Of a DNA stretch of 64,000 nucleotides, positions 7,853-16,213 are shown piece after piece; the stretch's first letter is position 1; every line of letters begins with the position of its first letter. Below the pieces are notes generated by a model that searched no databases, was not told where the DNA came from, and saw only the letters and a list, made by a program, of their open reading frames with translations. This stretch comes from DATARH01 sp036268425 (GTDB taxonomy: Bacteria > Pseudomonadota > Alphaproteobacteria > ATCC43930 > CGMCC-115725), in NCBI GenBank assembly GCA_036268425.1, contig DATAUE010000149.1, positions 496,001 to 560,000 of the forward strand, read 5' to 3'. The position numbers were made by a program, and so were the translations under genes.

Positions 7853-8647
7853 TCAGGACAGCCAGCGTTTGCGCCGGCGGTAGTTTTTAGTATCGCGGTA
7901 GGATTTGCGGGCACCGGCCTCGTTGAGGCCGAGGTAGAACTCCTTGATGTCGGAATTCTGCCGCAGGCTGTCGGCGGGGCCTTCGAGGACGATACGCCCA
8001 TTTTCCATGACATAGCCGTGATCGGCGATGTCGAGCGCCAGATTTGCGTTCTGCTCCACCAGCAATACCGTCATCCGCTGTTCTTCCTTGAGGCGGCGGA
8101 TCACGCCGAAAATCTCCTCGATGATCATCGGCGCCAACCCCAGCGACGGCTCGTCAAGCAAAATGACCTTGGGATCGGACATCAAGGCGCGGCCGATCAC
8201 CAGCATCTGCTGCTCGCCACCGGAGAGATAGCCGGCGGATTGGTTGCGCCGCTCCTTCAGTACCGGAAAACTGGCATAGGCGCGTTCGATGCCGATTCGA
8301 ACGTCGGCACTGCTATTTTTGCTGTGCGCTCCGGCGATCAGGTTTTCCTCGATGCTGAGGTTCTCAAAAACCCGCCGCCCCTCGAACACCTGCACCACCC
8401 CGCGCCGCACGACATCGAACGGCAACAGCCGGTCGAGGCGCTCGCCGTCGAGTTCGACGCTGCCTTTGGTGACCTGCCCGCGCTCGGTGTGAAGCAGGCC
8501 GGAGATCGCCTTCAGGGTCGTGGTCTTGCCGGCGCCATTAGCGCCGAGAAGGGTCGTGATATGCCCCTCCTCGGCGTTCAGCGAGACGCCCTTCAGCACC
8601 AGGATGACGCCGTCATAGACGACTTCGATGTTGTTGAGCGCCAGCAT
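7853..8647 (-). CDS. livF: LIV-type ABC transporter ATP-binding protein, LivF-like
   Basis: A 264-residue ATPase of the branched-chain amino acid (HAAT) class. It has Walker A GANGAGKTT, the signature LSGGEQQMLVIGRAL, Walker B VILLDEPSLGLAP and a switch histidine region LLVEQNANLALDIADHGYVM, which is diagnostic for LivF. The ATG at 8647 is preceded by an in-frame GTG at 8650 that could also start translation. Together with LivG (14107-14937) it energises the permease pair. The C-terminus has a basic tail (RRRKRWLS). Confidence 0.92.
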   Translation of the reverse strand: MLALNNIEVVYDGVILVLKGVSLNAEEGHITTLLGANGAGKTTTLKAISGLLHTERGQVTKGSVELDGERLDRLLPFDVVRRGVVQVFEGRRVFENLSIEENLIAGAHSKNSSADVRIGIERAYASFPVLKERRNQSAGYLSGGEQQMLVIGRALMSDPKVILLDEPSLGLAPMIIEEIFGVIRRLKEEQRMTVLLVEQNANLALDIADHGYVMENGRIVLEGPADSLRQNSDIKEFYLGLNEAGARKSYRDTKNYRRRKRWLS

Positions 8648-8669
8648 CACGACGATCCGTAAGGGCCGA

Positions 8670-9929
8670 TTATTCCGCCGACTTCAACGTCGCCTCGACG
8701 ACATCGCGATAGCCGCGGAACCAGTCGGTTTCCTTCACGAATTTGCCGCCTTTGACCTGGAAGATCTGCACCCAGCCGCCGCCCTCGTGATCGGTCGGGG
8801 TGACGTGCAGCGGTGGCACCAGCCCGCCGAGCGTGAAGTCATGGATTTCCTCCATGCCCTTTTTGACGTCGGGGCCGGTCGGTGCCTTGCCGCCGGTGTC
8901 CTTGATCGCATTGCGCAGAGCTTCGACATGGATCGCGGCCTGCAGCAGCCCACGGTTGTAAACGACGGTGTCGTCCATCGTTTTTGGCAAATCCTTGTTC
9001 TGCGACTTGTACATCGCCTTGATTTCCTGGCGGATCGGGTAGTCGTCGCCGGCGCCGGCAAACTGGATCGTATGGTACCCCTCGGCGACAGCCCAACCCC
9101 CGGCCGCCAGAATGTCGGCTTCGGCCGAAGCCCAGACCAGCCCGATCACCTTCGACAGCGGATATCCCATCCGCTTGTATTCCTTGATCGCAACCGACGG
9201 CGAACGCCCGAACAGATGGTCGATGATGAAATCGGGGTGGAAGCGCTGGGTAATGTCGAGCGCCTGCGCGCCAAGTTCAACACCCGGCGGCGGCACCGCA
9301 AAGGTGCGCAGCTCAAACCCCTCCTGCTTTTTCAGGGCGTCGAGGATCGGCATCGGCTCTTTGCCGGCCGGGTTGTCGTAATAGACGTAGGCGATCTTTT
9401 TACCGTGCAGATCGCCGCCGAGTTTGTCCTTGGCAAACTGCACCGCGGCCGCAGCCTGCGACCAGTACGTCGCCGCGATCGGGAACAGATAGGGATAGCG
9501 CTTGCCGTCGGCCGCGGCAGAAATGCCAAAACCGGGCGACGTCGCCGGAATGTGGTCTTCCTCAATCTTCTGGTTGAGCGCGACGGTCTGCGGTGTGCCG
9601 AAGAACGTCGTCAGCACCATGCCTTCCTGTTTCTGGCGCTCATAGGCCTCGACCGCCGGCGGCACCTTGTATTCGTTGTCGATCTCCGGGGCTTTGATCT
9701 TGTAACCGTCAATCCCGCCTTTCGAGTTAATCAGGTTGTAGTAATCCTGCATTGCGGGGCACAGCACCGTGCCGACAATCTGGGTCGGGCCGGTGCGGTC
9801 GCACTGCACCCCGATCATCACCGTCTTGTCCTGCGCGATCGCTGTGCCAGCCAAGCTCACCGTTCCGGCCGCGCCCAGCGCAAGCGCCAACCATTTGTTC
9901 GCCGGCCGTTTGATTGATTGCCGCGTCAT
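8670..9929 (-). CDS. LIV-type ABC transporter periplasmic substrate-binding protein
   Basis: A 419-residue precursor with a Sec signal (basic start MTRQSIKRPANKW, hydrophobic core, cleavage after AIAQ near residue 33) and a type I periplasmic binding fold (Peripla_BP_6). Family features include VMIGVQCDRTGPTQIVG at the first strand, the ISAAADGKRYPYLFP region and KKIAYVYYDNPAGKEPMP. A GGGAGG Shine-Dalgarno lies upstream. Its place between livF and livM is the usual order. The ligand could be a branched-chain amino acid, an amide or an aromatic acid; the embedded acyl-CoA synthetase in the operon favours a carboxylic acid. Confidence 0.9.
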   Translation of the reverse strand: MTRQSIKRPANKWLALALGAAGTVSLAGTAIAQDKTVMIGVQCDRTGPTQIVGTVLCPAMQDYYNLINSKGGIDGYKIKAPEIDNEYKVPPAVEAYERQKQEGMVLTTFFGTPQTVALNQKIEEDHIPATSPGFGISAAADGKRYPYLFPIAATYWSQAAAAVQFAKDKLGGDLHGKKIAYVYYDNPAGKEPMPILDALKKQEGFELRTFAVPPPGVELGAQALDITQRFHPDFIIDHLFGRSPSVAIKEYKRMGYPLSKVIGLVWASAEADILAAGGWAVAEGYHTIQFAGAGDDYPIRQEIKAMYKSQNKDLPKTMDDTVVYNRGLLQAAIHVEALRNAIKDTGGKAPTGPDVKKGMEEIHDFTLGGLVPPLHVTPTDHEGGGWVQIFQVKGGKFVKETDWFRGYRDVVEATLKSAE

Positions 9930-9962
9930 GCTGCGTCCTCCCTTGTCGAATTTGCTGTGCGT

Positions 9963-11030
9963 TTAGTATGAAAATGGCCAGACACGGAAGTAATTGCGAA
10001 CGTTGCGCCACAAGCGGTCGAGCCCTTCCGGCTCGACGACCAGAAAAAAGATGATCAAACCGCCAAACATGATCAGGCGCAGATTGGCGATCGAATTGAG
10101 CAAATCGGATTGCGAAAACAGCAGGCCGCCAAATGCTTCAAGCGTCCAGCGCGTGACGATCGGCAGCAATGTGACAAAGATCGCCCCGAAGATCGAACCG
10201 AGGATCGACCCCAACCCGCCGATAATGATCATCGCCAGGTAATCGATCGATACCGATAGCTGAAACTGCTCGTAATTGGCGATCCCCAGGTAATAGGTAT
10301 AGAGAACACCGGTAACGCCCGCATAAAACGACGAAATCGCGAACGCCCATAATTTATAGCGGAAGATGTTGATGCCGATGATCTCGGCGGCAATATCCTG
10401 GTCGCGGATCGCAATAAATGCCCGCCCGACGCGGCTGCGCATCAGGTTGGCGGTGCCGATGATCGCCAGCACGACAAATGCCATCAGAAACAAATAAAGC
10501 TGCGTCTGGCTCTCCAGCGATACGCCAAAAAGGCTCGGGCGCGGTACTTGGATCGAGGCCTGCACGCCGCCCGATATCGCCGGGACATGGTTGATCGTCC
10601 ATTCGATGATTAGCTGCGCCGCCAGCGTTGCGATCGCGAGATAGATGCCCTTGATGCGCAGCGATGGGATGCCGACCAAGACGCCGATCAGCGCCGCCAT
10701 CACACCGCCTGCCGGTATCGCGATCCAGAACGGTGCATGCAATTGGGTGATCAGATTGGCAGCGGTATAGGCGCCGACCGACATGAACGCGCCATGCCCG
10801 ATCGAAATTTGCCCGGTATATCCCACCAGGATATTGAGCCCGAGTGCCCCGACCACCGCGATCAGGGTCAGGTTCAGGATCGAAACATAGTATTCGCTGA
10901 AAGTCAGCGGCACGATGACGATGAACAGCCCGGCAAACGCCGCCACCGCCCAGCGTGCGATCGGCATCGGATAGAGCGCCATATCGGCGGCATAGCTGGT
11001 CTTGAAGACGCCGGATTCGCGGTGGAACAT
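9963..11030 (-). CDS. livM: LIV-type ABC transporter permease, LivM-like
   Basis: A 355-residue inner-membrane permease with about 9-10 hydrophobic segments. The LivM signature GLNILVGYTGQISIGHGAFMSVGAY is near residues 63-90, and the EAA-like cytoplasmic loop RVGRAFIAIRDQDIAAEIIGI contacts the ATPases. The ATG at 11030 has a GGGAG SD about 9 bases upstream. The gene is 24 bases downstream of livH and 33 bases upstream of the binding protein, consistent with one transcript. Confidence 0.92.
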   Translation of the reverse strand: MFHRESGVFKTSYAADMALYPMPIARWAVAAFAGLFIVIVPLTFSEYYVSILNLTLIAVVGALGLNILVGYTGQISIGHGAFMSVGAYTAANLITQLHAPFWIAIPAGGVMAALIGVLVGIPSLRIKGIYLAIATLAAQLIIEWTINHVPAISGGVQASIQVPRPSLFGVSLESQTQLYLFLMAFVVLAIIGTANLMRSRVGRAFIAIRDQDIAAEIIGINIFRYKLWAFAISSFYAGVTGVLYTYYLGIANYEQFQLSVSIDYLAMIIIGGLGSILGSIFGAIFVTLLPIVTRWTLEAFGGLLFSQSDLLNSIANLRLIMFGGLIIFFLVVEPEGLDRLWRNVRNYFRVWPFSY

Positions 11031-11054
11031 GGTTGTTGCGCTCCCGCCCCGGCG

Positions 11055-11954
11055 CTAGACGCGCTCGATCCGGCGCCGCCCGAACATGCCTTCGGGCCGG
11101 ATCATCAGCACCAGGATCATCAGCAGGTACGGCGCGAAATCCTTGGTGCCGCCGCCGACGAACGGGTCGAAATATCCGGCGGCGAAATTCTCGACGATGC
11201 CGACGATCAGCCCGCCGACCACCGCCCCCATGATCGAGTCGAGGCCGCCGAGAATGACCACCGGAAACACCTTGAGGCCGACCAATGCAAGCTGGTTGTC
11301 GACCCCGAGCATGGCGCCCCAAACGATACCGCCAAGTGCCGAGACCACTCCCGCCATCGCCCAGGCCAGCGCGAAATAGCGTCGGACATTGATGCCCATC
11401 GCCATTGCCACCTGTTGGCTGTCGGCGACGGCGCGCATCGCGATACCGGTGCGGCTTTTCAGAAAAAACCAGGTAAACCCGCCGAGAAACACCAGGCTGA
11501 CCGCCGCCCCCACCAGTTGCACCGGCGGCAGCATTACCGGCCCGAACTGCAGCGGCTCGTCGCTGACCGGCAGCACGATGGCGCGCGTGCCGGCGCCGAA
11601 CAGCATCGTCGCCGCGCCGCGCAATACGGCGGCAAGTCCGATCGTCGCCATGACCACCGCGATGATCGGCCGGCCGATCAGCGGCCGCAGCACAACCCGC
11701 TCAAGCCCGAAACCCAGCGCCACCATGCCACCGATCGCCAGCAAGGCGCAGACCCAGAACGGCAGGCCCGCGCTATCCGCCGCCCCGGCAGCGATAAAGC
11801 CGGCGAACATGACGAATTCGCCCTGCGCGAAATTGATCGCATCGGTCGCCTTGTAGATCAGCACAAACCCAAGCGCGATCAACGCATACATCAGGCCGAT
11901 CATGATGCCGTTGGTCAGCAGGACGAGGGTGAACTGCCATTCGAAATCAGGCAT
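11055..11954 (-). CDS. livH: LIV-type ABC transporter permease, LivH-like
   Basis: A 299-residue multi-pass permease beginning MPDFEWQFTLVLLTNGI, with the LivH motif GLMYALIALGFVLIYKATDAINFAQGEF at about 18-45 and the loop SRTGIAMRAVADSQQVAMAMGINV. The open frame continues upstream to 12065, but that extension is the translation of a palindromic repeat (11983-12113), so the start was placed at the ATG at 11954. A gap of about 170 bases with that repeat separates it from the acyl-CoA synthetase upstream. Confidence 0.9.
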   Translation of the reverse strand: MPDFEWQFTLVLLTNGIMIGLMYALIALGFVLIYKATDAINFAQGEFVMFAGFIAAGAADSAGLPFWVCALLAIGGMVALGFGLERVVLRPLIGRPIIAVVMATIGLAAVLRGAATMLFGAGTRAIVLPVSDEPLQFGPVMLPPVQLVGAAVSLVFLGGFTWFFLKSRTGIAMRAVADSQQVAMAMGINVRRYFALAWAMAGVVSALGGIVWGAMLGVDNQLALVGLKVFPVVILGGLDSIMGAVVGGLIVGIVENFAAGYFDPFVGGGTKDFAPYLLMILVLMIRPEGMFGRRRIERV

Positions 11955-11982
11955 CGGGCTGGGCCATGATTTTACTGCCATA

Positions 11983-12113
11983 GTCGTCCCGGCGCAGGCC
12001 GGGACCCACTGAGCCGCCCGCTGCGACACCGGCCGAGAGGCTTTGAACGCGGCGGCGACTCCCAACCATTCGTGTTGCTGACAGGTGGATCCCGGTCTCC
12101 GCCGGGATGACGG
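11983..12113. repeat. Inverted pair of interspersed 'gtcatcccggcg' repeats
   Basis: The left copy, gtcgtcccggcgcaggccggg (11983-12003), and the right copy, cccggtctccgccgggatgac (12091-12111), are in opposite orientation, separated by about 85 bases. Each is itself a small dyad (cccggcg...ccggg). The same motif occurs as inverted pairs at 26839-26901 and 40400-40479. It lies within the LIV operon, between the acyl-CoA synthetase and livH, where it could attenuate or stabilise the transcript. Confidence 0.75.
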
Positions 12114-12127
12114 AAGAGGGGTGCATT

Positions 12128-14110
12128 CTAGCCGGCCGCGGCCACGGCCGGCTCGCGCGCGACAGCGGCAGCCGCGCGATGGTCGGCATCAGGCGTCGCT
12201 TCGTCGAGCGAGCCGATTGCCAGGACCGAACGCAGCATTGCCTTGCGACCGTCTTCATAGGTGATCTCGGCGCTGACCTCGACATCGGCCGCGTCGCAAT
12301 AAAACGCGTCAACGATCATCGCGTATTTTTCGCTGACGAAGCGTCGGCGGATTTTGCGGGTGCGCGTGATCTCGTCGTCGTCGGCGTCAAATTCCTTATT
12401 CAGCACCAGAAAGCGCCGCACCTGGATGGCCGCCGGCAAGCCCGCATTGCATTTGCGGATTTCCTCGCGCACCAAATCGCGGATTTCGGCGCGCGCACAC
12501 AAATCCTGAAATGAGGTGTAGGCAAGGTCGTTGCGCTCGGCCCAGGTGCCGACCGTGGAGCCGTCGATCGCGATGATCGCGGTGACAAACGGGCGGGCGT
12601 CACCAAACACCACGGCTTCACCGATATAGGGGCTGAATTTGAGCTTGTTCTCGACGAATTGCGGTGCGAGCGCGGTGCCGTCGGCGAGCTTGCCGACATC
12701 GCGGGCGCGATCGACAATGACCAGATGGCCCTGCCGGTCGGTAAATCCGGCATCCCCGGTTTTCAGCCAGCCATCAGGGGTAAAGGCTTCACGGCTCGCG
12801 TCTTCCTGCTTGTAATAGCCCTTGAACACACCGGCCGAGCGGACCAACACCTCACCGCCATCGTCGATCTGCATTTCCATGCCGCGCAACATGCGCCCGA
12901 CCGTGTCGGGATCGACTTCGCCATCCGGCTGCACGGCGCACAAACCCGATAACTCCGTGGCGCCATAAACCTGTTTCAGGTTGACGCCGACCGCACGGAA
13001 AAAGCGGAACGTATCGGCGCCGAGCGGTGCGCCACCCGTGTAAACGAGACGCGCCCGGCGCAACCCAAGCTGGTCGCGCAGCGGGCCGTAGACCAGAAAC
13101 TCGCCGACGCCGCGCAACATCCGCAAGCCCAACGGCAGGGATTGCCCGTCGCGCACCAGACCCTGGGCGCGTTCGGCGACATTGCGGAAAAAGCCGAAGA
13201 CGCGGCGCTTCAGCGGGGTCGCGTCACCGGCCCTGACCAGGATCGTGGTCAGCGCGTTCTCCCACAGCCGCGGCGGCGCCAGCGACACGGTCGGCCCCAA
13301 TTCGCGCAGGTCACGTTGTACCGTTTCCGGCTTTTCCGGAAAGCTCACGGTAAATCCGACCCGCAGGTGCAGGCCGAGCGCGAACAGCGAGTTGCCGATC
13401 CAGGCCATCGGCAGATAGGCAAGATGCTCGTCATCCGGGCGGATGCCCTCATCCGCGGCAAAACTCTCGGCCGGCCCGATCAAATTGGTGTGCGCCAGCA
13501 TCACGCCTTTGGGCCGGGACGTGGTGCCCGAGGTATAGGAAAACAGCGTCAGATCGTCCGGCCTGCCGGCCTCGACCGCGGCTTCGACGTAACCCGGATG
13601 CACCGCCGCGAAGTCGCGCCCCGCTGCCTGCACTGTCTCAAAAGACCGCAATAGCGGCTCGTCGTAATTGCGCAGGCCGCGCGGGTCGTCATAGACAATC
13701 AGCTTCAGGTGCGGCAGCCGGTCGCGCAGCGACAGTATCTTGTCGACCTGCTCCTGGTTTTCGGCGACGACGACCGAGGTCTCGGCATGATCGAGCACAT
13801 AGGCTAGCTCGGTCGCGATCGAATCCTGGTAGACCGGCACCGCGATGCCGCCGAGGCTCATCGCTGCGAGTTGCGCGAAATAAAGCCGCGGCCGATTTTC
13901 GCCGATCACCGATAATTTGTCGCCGCGCCCGAACCCATTGGCCGCCAGCCCCAGTGCCAGACCACGCACCTCGTCCCAATATTGCCGCCAGCTATAGGGC
14001 TGCCAGATGCCGCGGTCCTTTTCGCGCAAGGCCGGGCGCTCGCCGATCCGCGCGGCGTTGTCGCGCAGCAGCTGCGGGAGCGTCGCCGCGCTGGGCGCGT
14101 TGTCGCTCAC
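12128..14110 (-). CDS. Long-chain-type acyl-CoA synthetase (AMP-forming) embedded in the LIV operon
   Basis: A 660-residue ANL enzyme of the FadD/ACSL type. The P-loop is LFSYTSGTTSRPKGVMLAHT (about 195-214), followed by AYLPMAWIGNSLFALGLHL, the adenine motif VYGATELSGLC, the hinge WLKTGDAGFTDRQGHLVIVDR and the long C-terminal domain (LADGTALAPQFVENKLKFSP) of AMP-binding enzymes with a long lid. It starts with GTG at 14110, overlapping the stop of livG (GTGA at 14107-14110), so the two are translationally coupled. Placement inside a LIV-type importer suggests that the imported acid is activated to its CoA thioester on entry. An aromatic or branched acid is as likely as a fatty acid. Confidence 0.88.
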   Translation of the reverse strand: MSDNAPSAATLPQLLRDNAARIGERPALREKDRGIWQPYSWRQYWDEVRGLALGLAANGFGRGDKLSVIGENRPRLYFAQLAAMSLGGIAVPVYQDSIATELAYVLDHAETSVVVAENQEQVDKILSLRDRLPHLKLIVYDDPRGLRNYDEPLLRSFETVQAAGRDFAAVHPGYVEAAVEAGRPDDLTLFSYTSGTTSRPKGVMLAHTNLIGPAESFAADEGIRPDDEHLAYLPMAWIGNSLFALGLHLRVGFTVSFPEKPETVQRDLRELGPTVSLAPPRLWENALTTILVRAGDATPLKRRVFGFFRNVAERAQGLVRDGQSLPLGLRMLRGVGEFLVYGPLRDQLGLRRARLVYTGGAPLGADTFRFFRAVGVNLKQVYGATELSGLCAVQPDGEVDPDTVGRMLRGMEMQIDDGGEVLVRSAGVFKGYYKQEDASREAFTPDGWLKTGDAGFTDRQGHLVIVDRARDVGKLADGTALAPQFVENKLKFSPYIGEAVVFGDARPFVTAIIAIDGSTVGTWAERNDLAYTSFQDLCARAEIRDLVREEIRKCNAGLPAAIQVRRFLVLNKEFDADDDEITRTRKIRRRFVSEKYAMIVDAFYCDAADVEVSAEITYEDGRKAMLRSVLAIGSLDEATPDADHRAAAAVAREPAVAAAG

Positions 14111-14937
14111 GCGGCGCGATCCCGCCGATTGCCGCCGCCGACCCCGAGATAGGCAAGGATCACGGCCTCGTTCTGCTGCACCTCGGTGGGAGTCCCCTCG
14201 GCGATCTTGCGGCCGCGATCGAGCACCGCGACGCGATCCGAAATGTCCATGACCACCGCCATGTCATGCTCGATCAGGATGACCGTGGTGCCCCACTGCT
14301 CGTTCACGTCAATAATGTAGCGGGCCATGTCTTCCTTTTCTTCCTGGTTCATCCCGCCCATCGGCTCGTCGAGCAGCAGCAATTTCGGATCGAGCGCCAG
14401 GGCGCGCGCCAGCTCGACGCGCTTGCGCAGTCCATAGGCGAGCGCACTGGTCGGCTGTTTGCGCAAATCCTGCAATTCGAGGAAATCGATCAGTTCCTCG
14501 ACCCGGGCGCGGTGCGCCACCTCCTCCTTTTGCGCGAACCCCCAATACAAAAACGACGACAGCACGCCGGCTTTCATGCGGACGTGGCGGCCGAGCATGA
14601 TGTTGTCGAGCACGGTCATGCCGCCGAACAGCGCGATGTTCTGAAAGGTGCGCGCAATGCCGAGCGCGGCAATTTCCGCCGGGCGATAGCGCGTCGTGTC
14701 GGTGCCCTCGAAAACGATCGAGCCGCTATCCGGCCGGTAGAAACCGCTGATCATGTTGAGGAACGAGGTCTTGCCGGCGCCATTGGGACCGATGATCGAG
14801 GCGATGCTGCCGCGGCGCACCGCCACCGACACGTCCTCGACGGCGCGCACGCCGCCAAAGCGTTTCGACACATTGCTGACGGCGAGCAGAATATCGTCCG
14901 GCTTGTCGCCCTCTTGCGTGGTGGCACCGACCGCCAT
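14107..14937 (-). CDS. livG: LIV-type ABC transporter ATP-binding protein, LivG-like
   Basis: A 276-residue ATPase. Walker A is GPNGAGKTSFLNMISGFYRP, followed by the LivG-specific GIARTFQNIALFGGMTVLDN, a degenerate signature LAYGLRKRVELARALALDP, Walker B LLLLDEPMGGMN and switch VILIEHDMAVVMDISDRVAVL. It is the promoter-proximal gene of the operon livG-acs-livH-livM-SBP-livF (then probably the asparaginase). The start at ATG 14937 has a GGGGGAA Shine-Dalgarno; an in-frame ATG at 14973 has less support. Confidence 0.92.
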   Translation of the reverse strand: MAVGATTQEGDKPDDILLAVSNVSKRFGGVRAVEDVSVAVRRGSIASIIGPNGAGKTSFLNMISGFYRPDSGSIVFEGTDTTRYRPAEIAALGIARTFQNIALFGGMTVLDNIMLGRHVRMKAGVLSSFLYWGFAQKEEVAHRARVEELIDFLELQDLRKQPTSALAYGLRKRVELARALALDPKLLLLDEPMGGMNQEEKEDMARYIIDVNEQWGTTVILIEHDMAVVMDISDRVAVLDRGRKIAEGTPTEVQQNEAVILAYLGVGGGNRRDRAA

Positions 14938-15131
14938 GCTGCCCGCGTTCCCCCAGCAAATCGGCCGCTGCATGCGGCCCTGTTATGGCAGGCATGATGC
15001 TGGCGCACGCTTGAGAATGCAACCGCCTGCGTCGGCATGCGGCCATACGGCTCGCGACCGTGATCGAAGGCTTGCCCGCAAGCCATGTGCCGTGAAACGA
15101 TCGTGCCCGGCATGACGATCTGGACCTCCCG

Positions 15132-16202
15132 GTGAACCGTTCGACGCCGACCGACCGGGCGTCGGACCCCGCCCCTGCTCCCACCTTCGACAGCATCCCG
15201 GTGACGCTGCTGACGGGCTTCCTCGGCAGCGGCAAGACGACGCTCTTACGTCGCGCTCTGGCCGATCCGGCTTTTTCCGATACCGCCGTCATCATCAACG
15301 AGATCGGCGAGATCGCGATCGACCACTACCTCGTCGATTTTGTCGAAGGCAGCGTGCTTGAACTGCCGGGCGGCTGTCTGTGCTGTGCCGTGCGCGAGGA
15401 TCTGGCACAGACGCTGCGCAGCTTGATCGAGCGGCGCGACGCCGGCGACCTCAAGCGGTTCCGCCGGATCGTTGTCGAGACCAGCGGGCTGGCTGACCCG
15501 GCGCCGATTCTGTTCACGCTGGGCACCGACCCGCTGCTCGACCAGCGGCTGCGGCTGGCACGAGTGGTGACGCTGGTCGATGCTGTATCGGGCCTCTCAA
15601 ACCTCGACCGCTTCGCCGAGGCGACGCGGCAGGCTGCTGTCGCCGACGTTCTGGTGATCTCGAAAACCGATCTGGCGGCGTTCGGCGATGATTTGGCCGC
15701 GCGTTTGACGACGTTGAACCCGAATGCCGAGCGTATCTCCGGCACCGACGCGAGCGACCCGGCCGCTGTTCTGTTTATGCCGCCGCGACACGCTCGGCCG
15801 GCAACGCTCCCGGTAGCGGACGAGGCGGTTTCAACTGCCGCTCCGCATGCCGAACACTCGCACGGCATCGCCGCATTTTCGATTGTGCTGCACAACGCGA
15901 TCAGCCGGCTCGATTTCGCCCTCGCCCTCGGCCGGTTGGCGCAGGATCGCGGCAACGATCTGCTGCGTGTCAAAGGGCTTGTGCGGTTCGCCGACCGTCC
16001 CGATCGGCCGGCGGTGGTGCAGGCCGCCCAGCACGCGATGTTCTCGCCGGAATGGCTCGACGCGTGGCCGGATGACGACCAGCGCAGCCGCCTCGTCTTC
16101 ATCGTCCACGATATTCCGACCGAGGAAATCCTCGATCGTTTCGCCTTTGCCGACCCACACCTCGTCGGATCAGTGACACCTCACGCGCACGCATCACAGT
16201 AA
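15132..16202 (+). CDS. CobW/G3E-family metallochaperone GTPase
   Basis: A 356-residue G3E GTPase. Walker A is GFLGSGKTTLL (29-39), followed by INEIGEIAIDH with the G2-like acidic residue, the metal-binding GGCLCC (80-85), VETSGLADP (Walker B region) and the guanine motif SKTD. A CobW_C domain (HNAISRLDFALALGRL ... DLLRVKGLVRFAD) follows. These proteins deliver Zn, Co or other metals to client enzymes. The only downstream gene in close contact (11 bases) is a metal-dependent cyclic amidohydrolase, the obvious client candidate. The start is GTG at 15132 without a good SD; a short histidine-containing linker (PHAEHSHG) precedes the C-terminal domain. Confidence 0.9.
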   Translation: MNRSTPTDRASDPAPAPTFDSIPVTLLTGFLGSGKTTLLRRALADPAFSDTAVIINEIGEIAIDHYLVDFVEGSVLELPGGCLCCAVREDLAQTLRSLIERRDAGDLKRFRRIVVETSGLADPAPILFTLGTDPLLDQRLRLARVVTLVDAVSGLSNLDRFAEATRQAAVADVLVISKTDLAAFGDDLAARLTTLNPNAERISGTDASDPAAVLFMPPRHARPATLPVADEAVSTAAPHAEHSHGIAAFSIVLHNAISRLDFALALGRLAQDRGNDLLRVKGLVRFADRPDRPAVVQAAQHAMFSPEWLDAWPDDDQRSRLVFIVHDIPTEEILDRFAFADPHLVGSVTPHAHASQ

Positions 16203-16213
16203 GGAAGGCTCCC

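Noticed and set aside
8628..9917. A 429-codon open frame on the plus strand, antisense to the LIV binding protein
   Set aside because: It mirrors the real gene in GC-rich DNA, has no family-like motifs and no ribosome binding site, while the minus-strand frame is a complete binding protein.
11055..12065. Longer livH frame starting at 12065
   Set aside because: The extension is the translation of an interspersed palindrome, not part of LivH.
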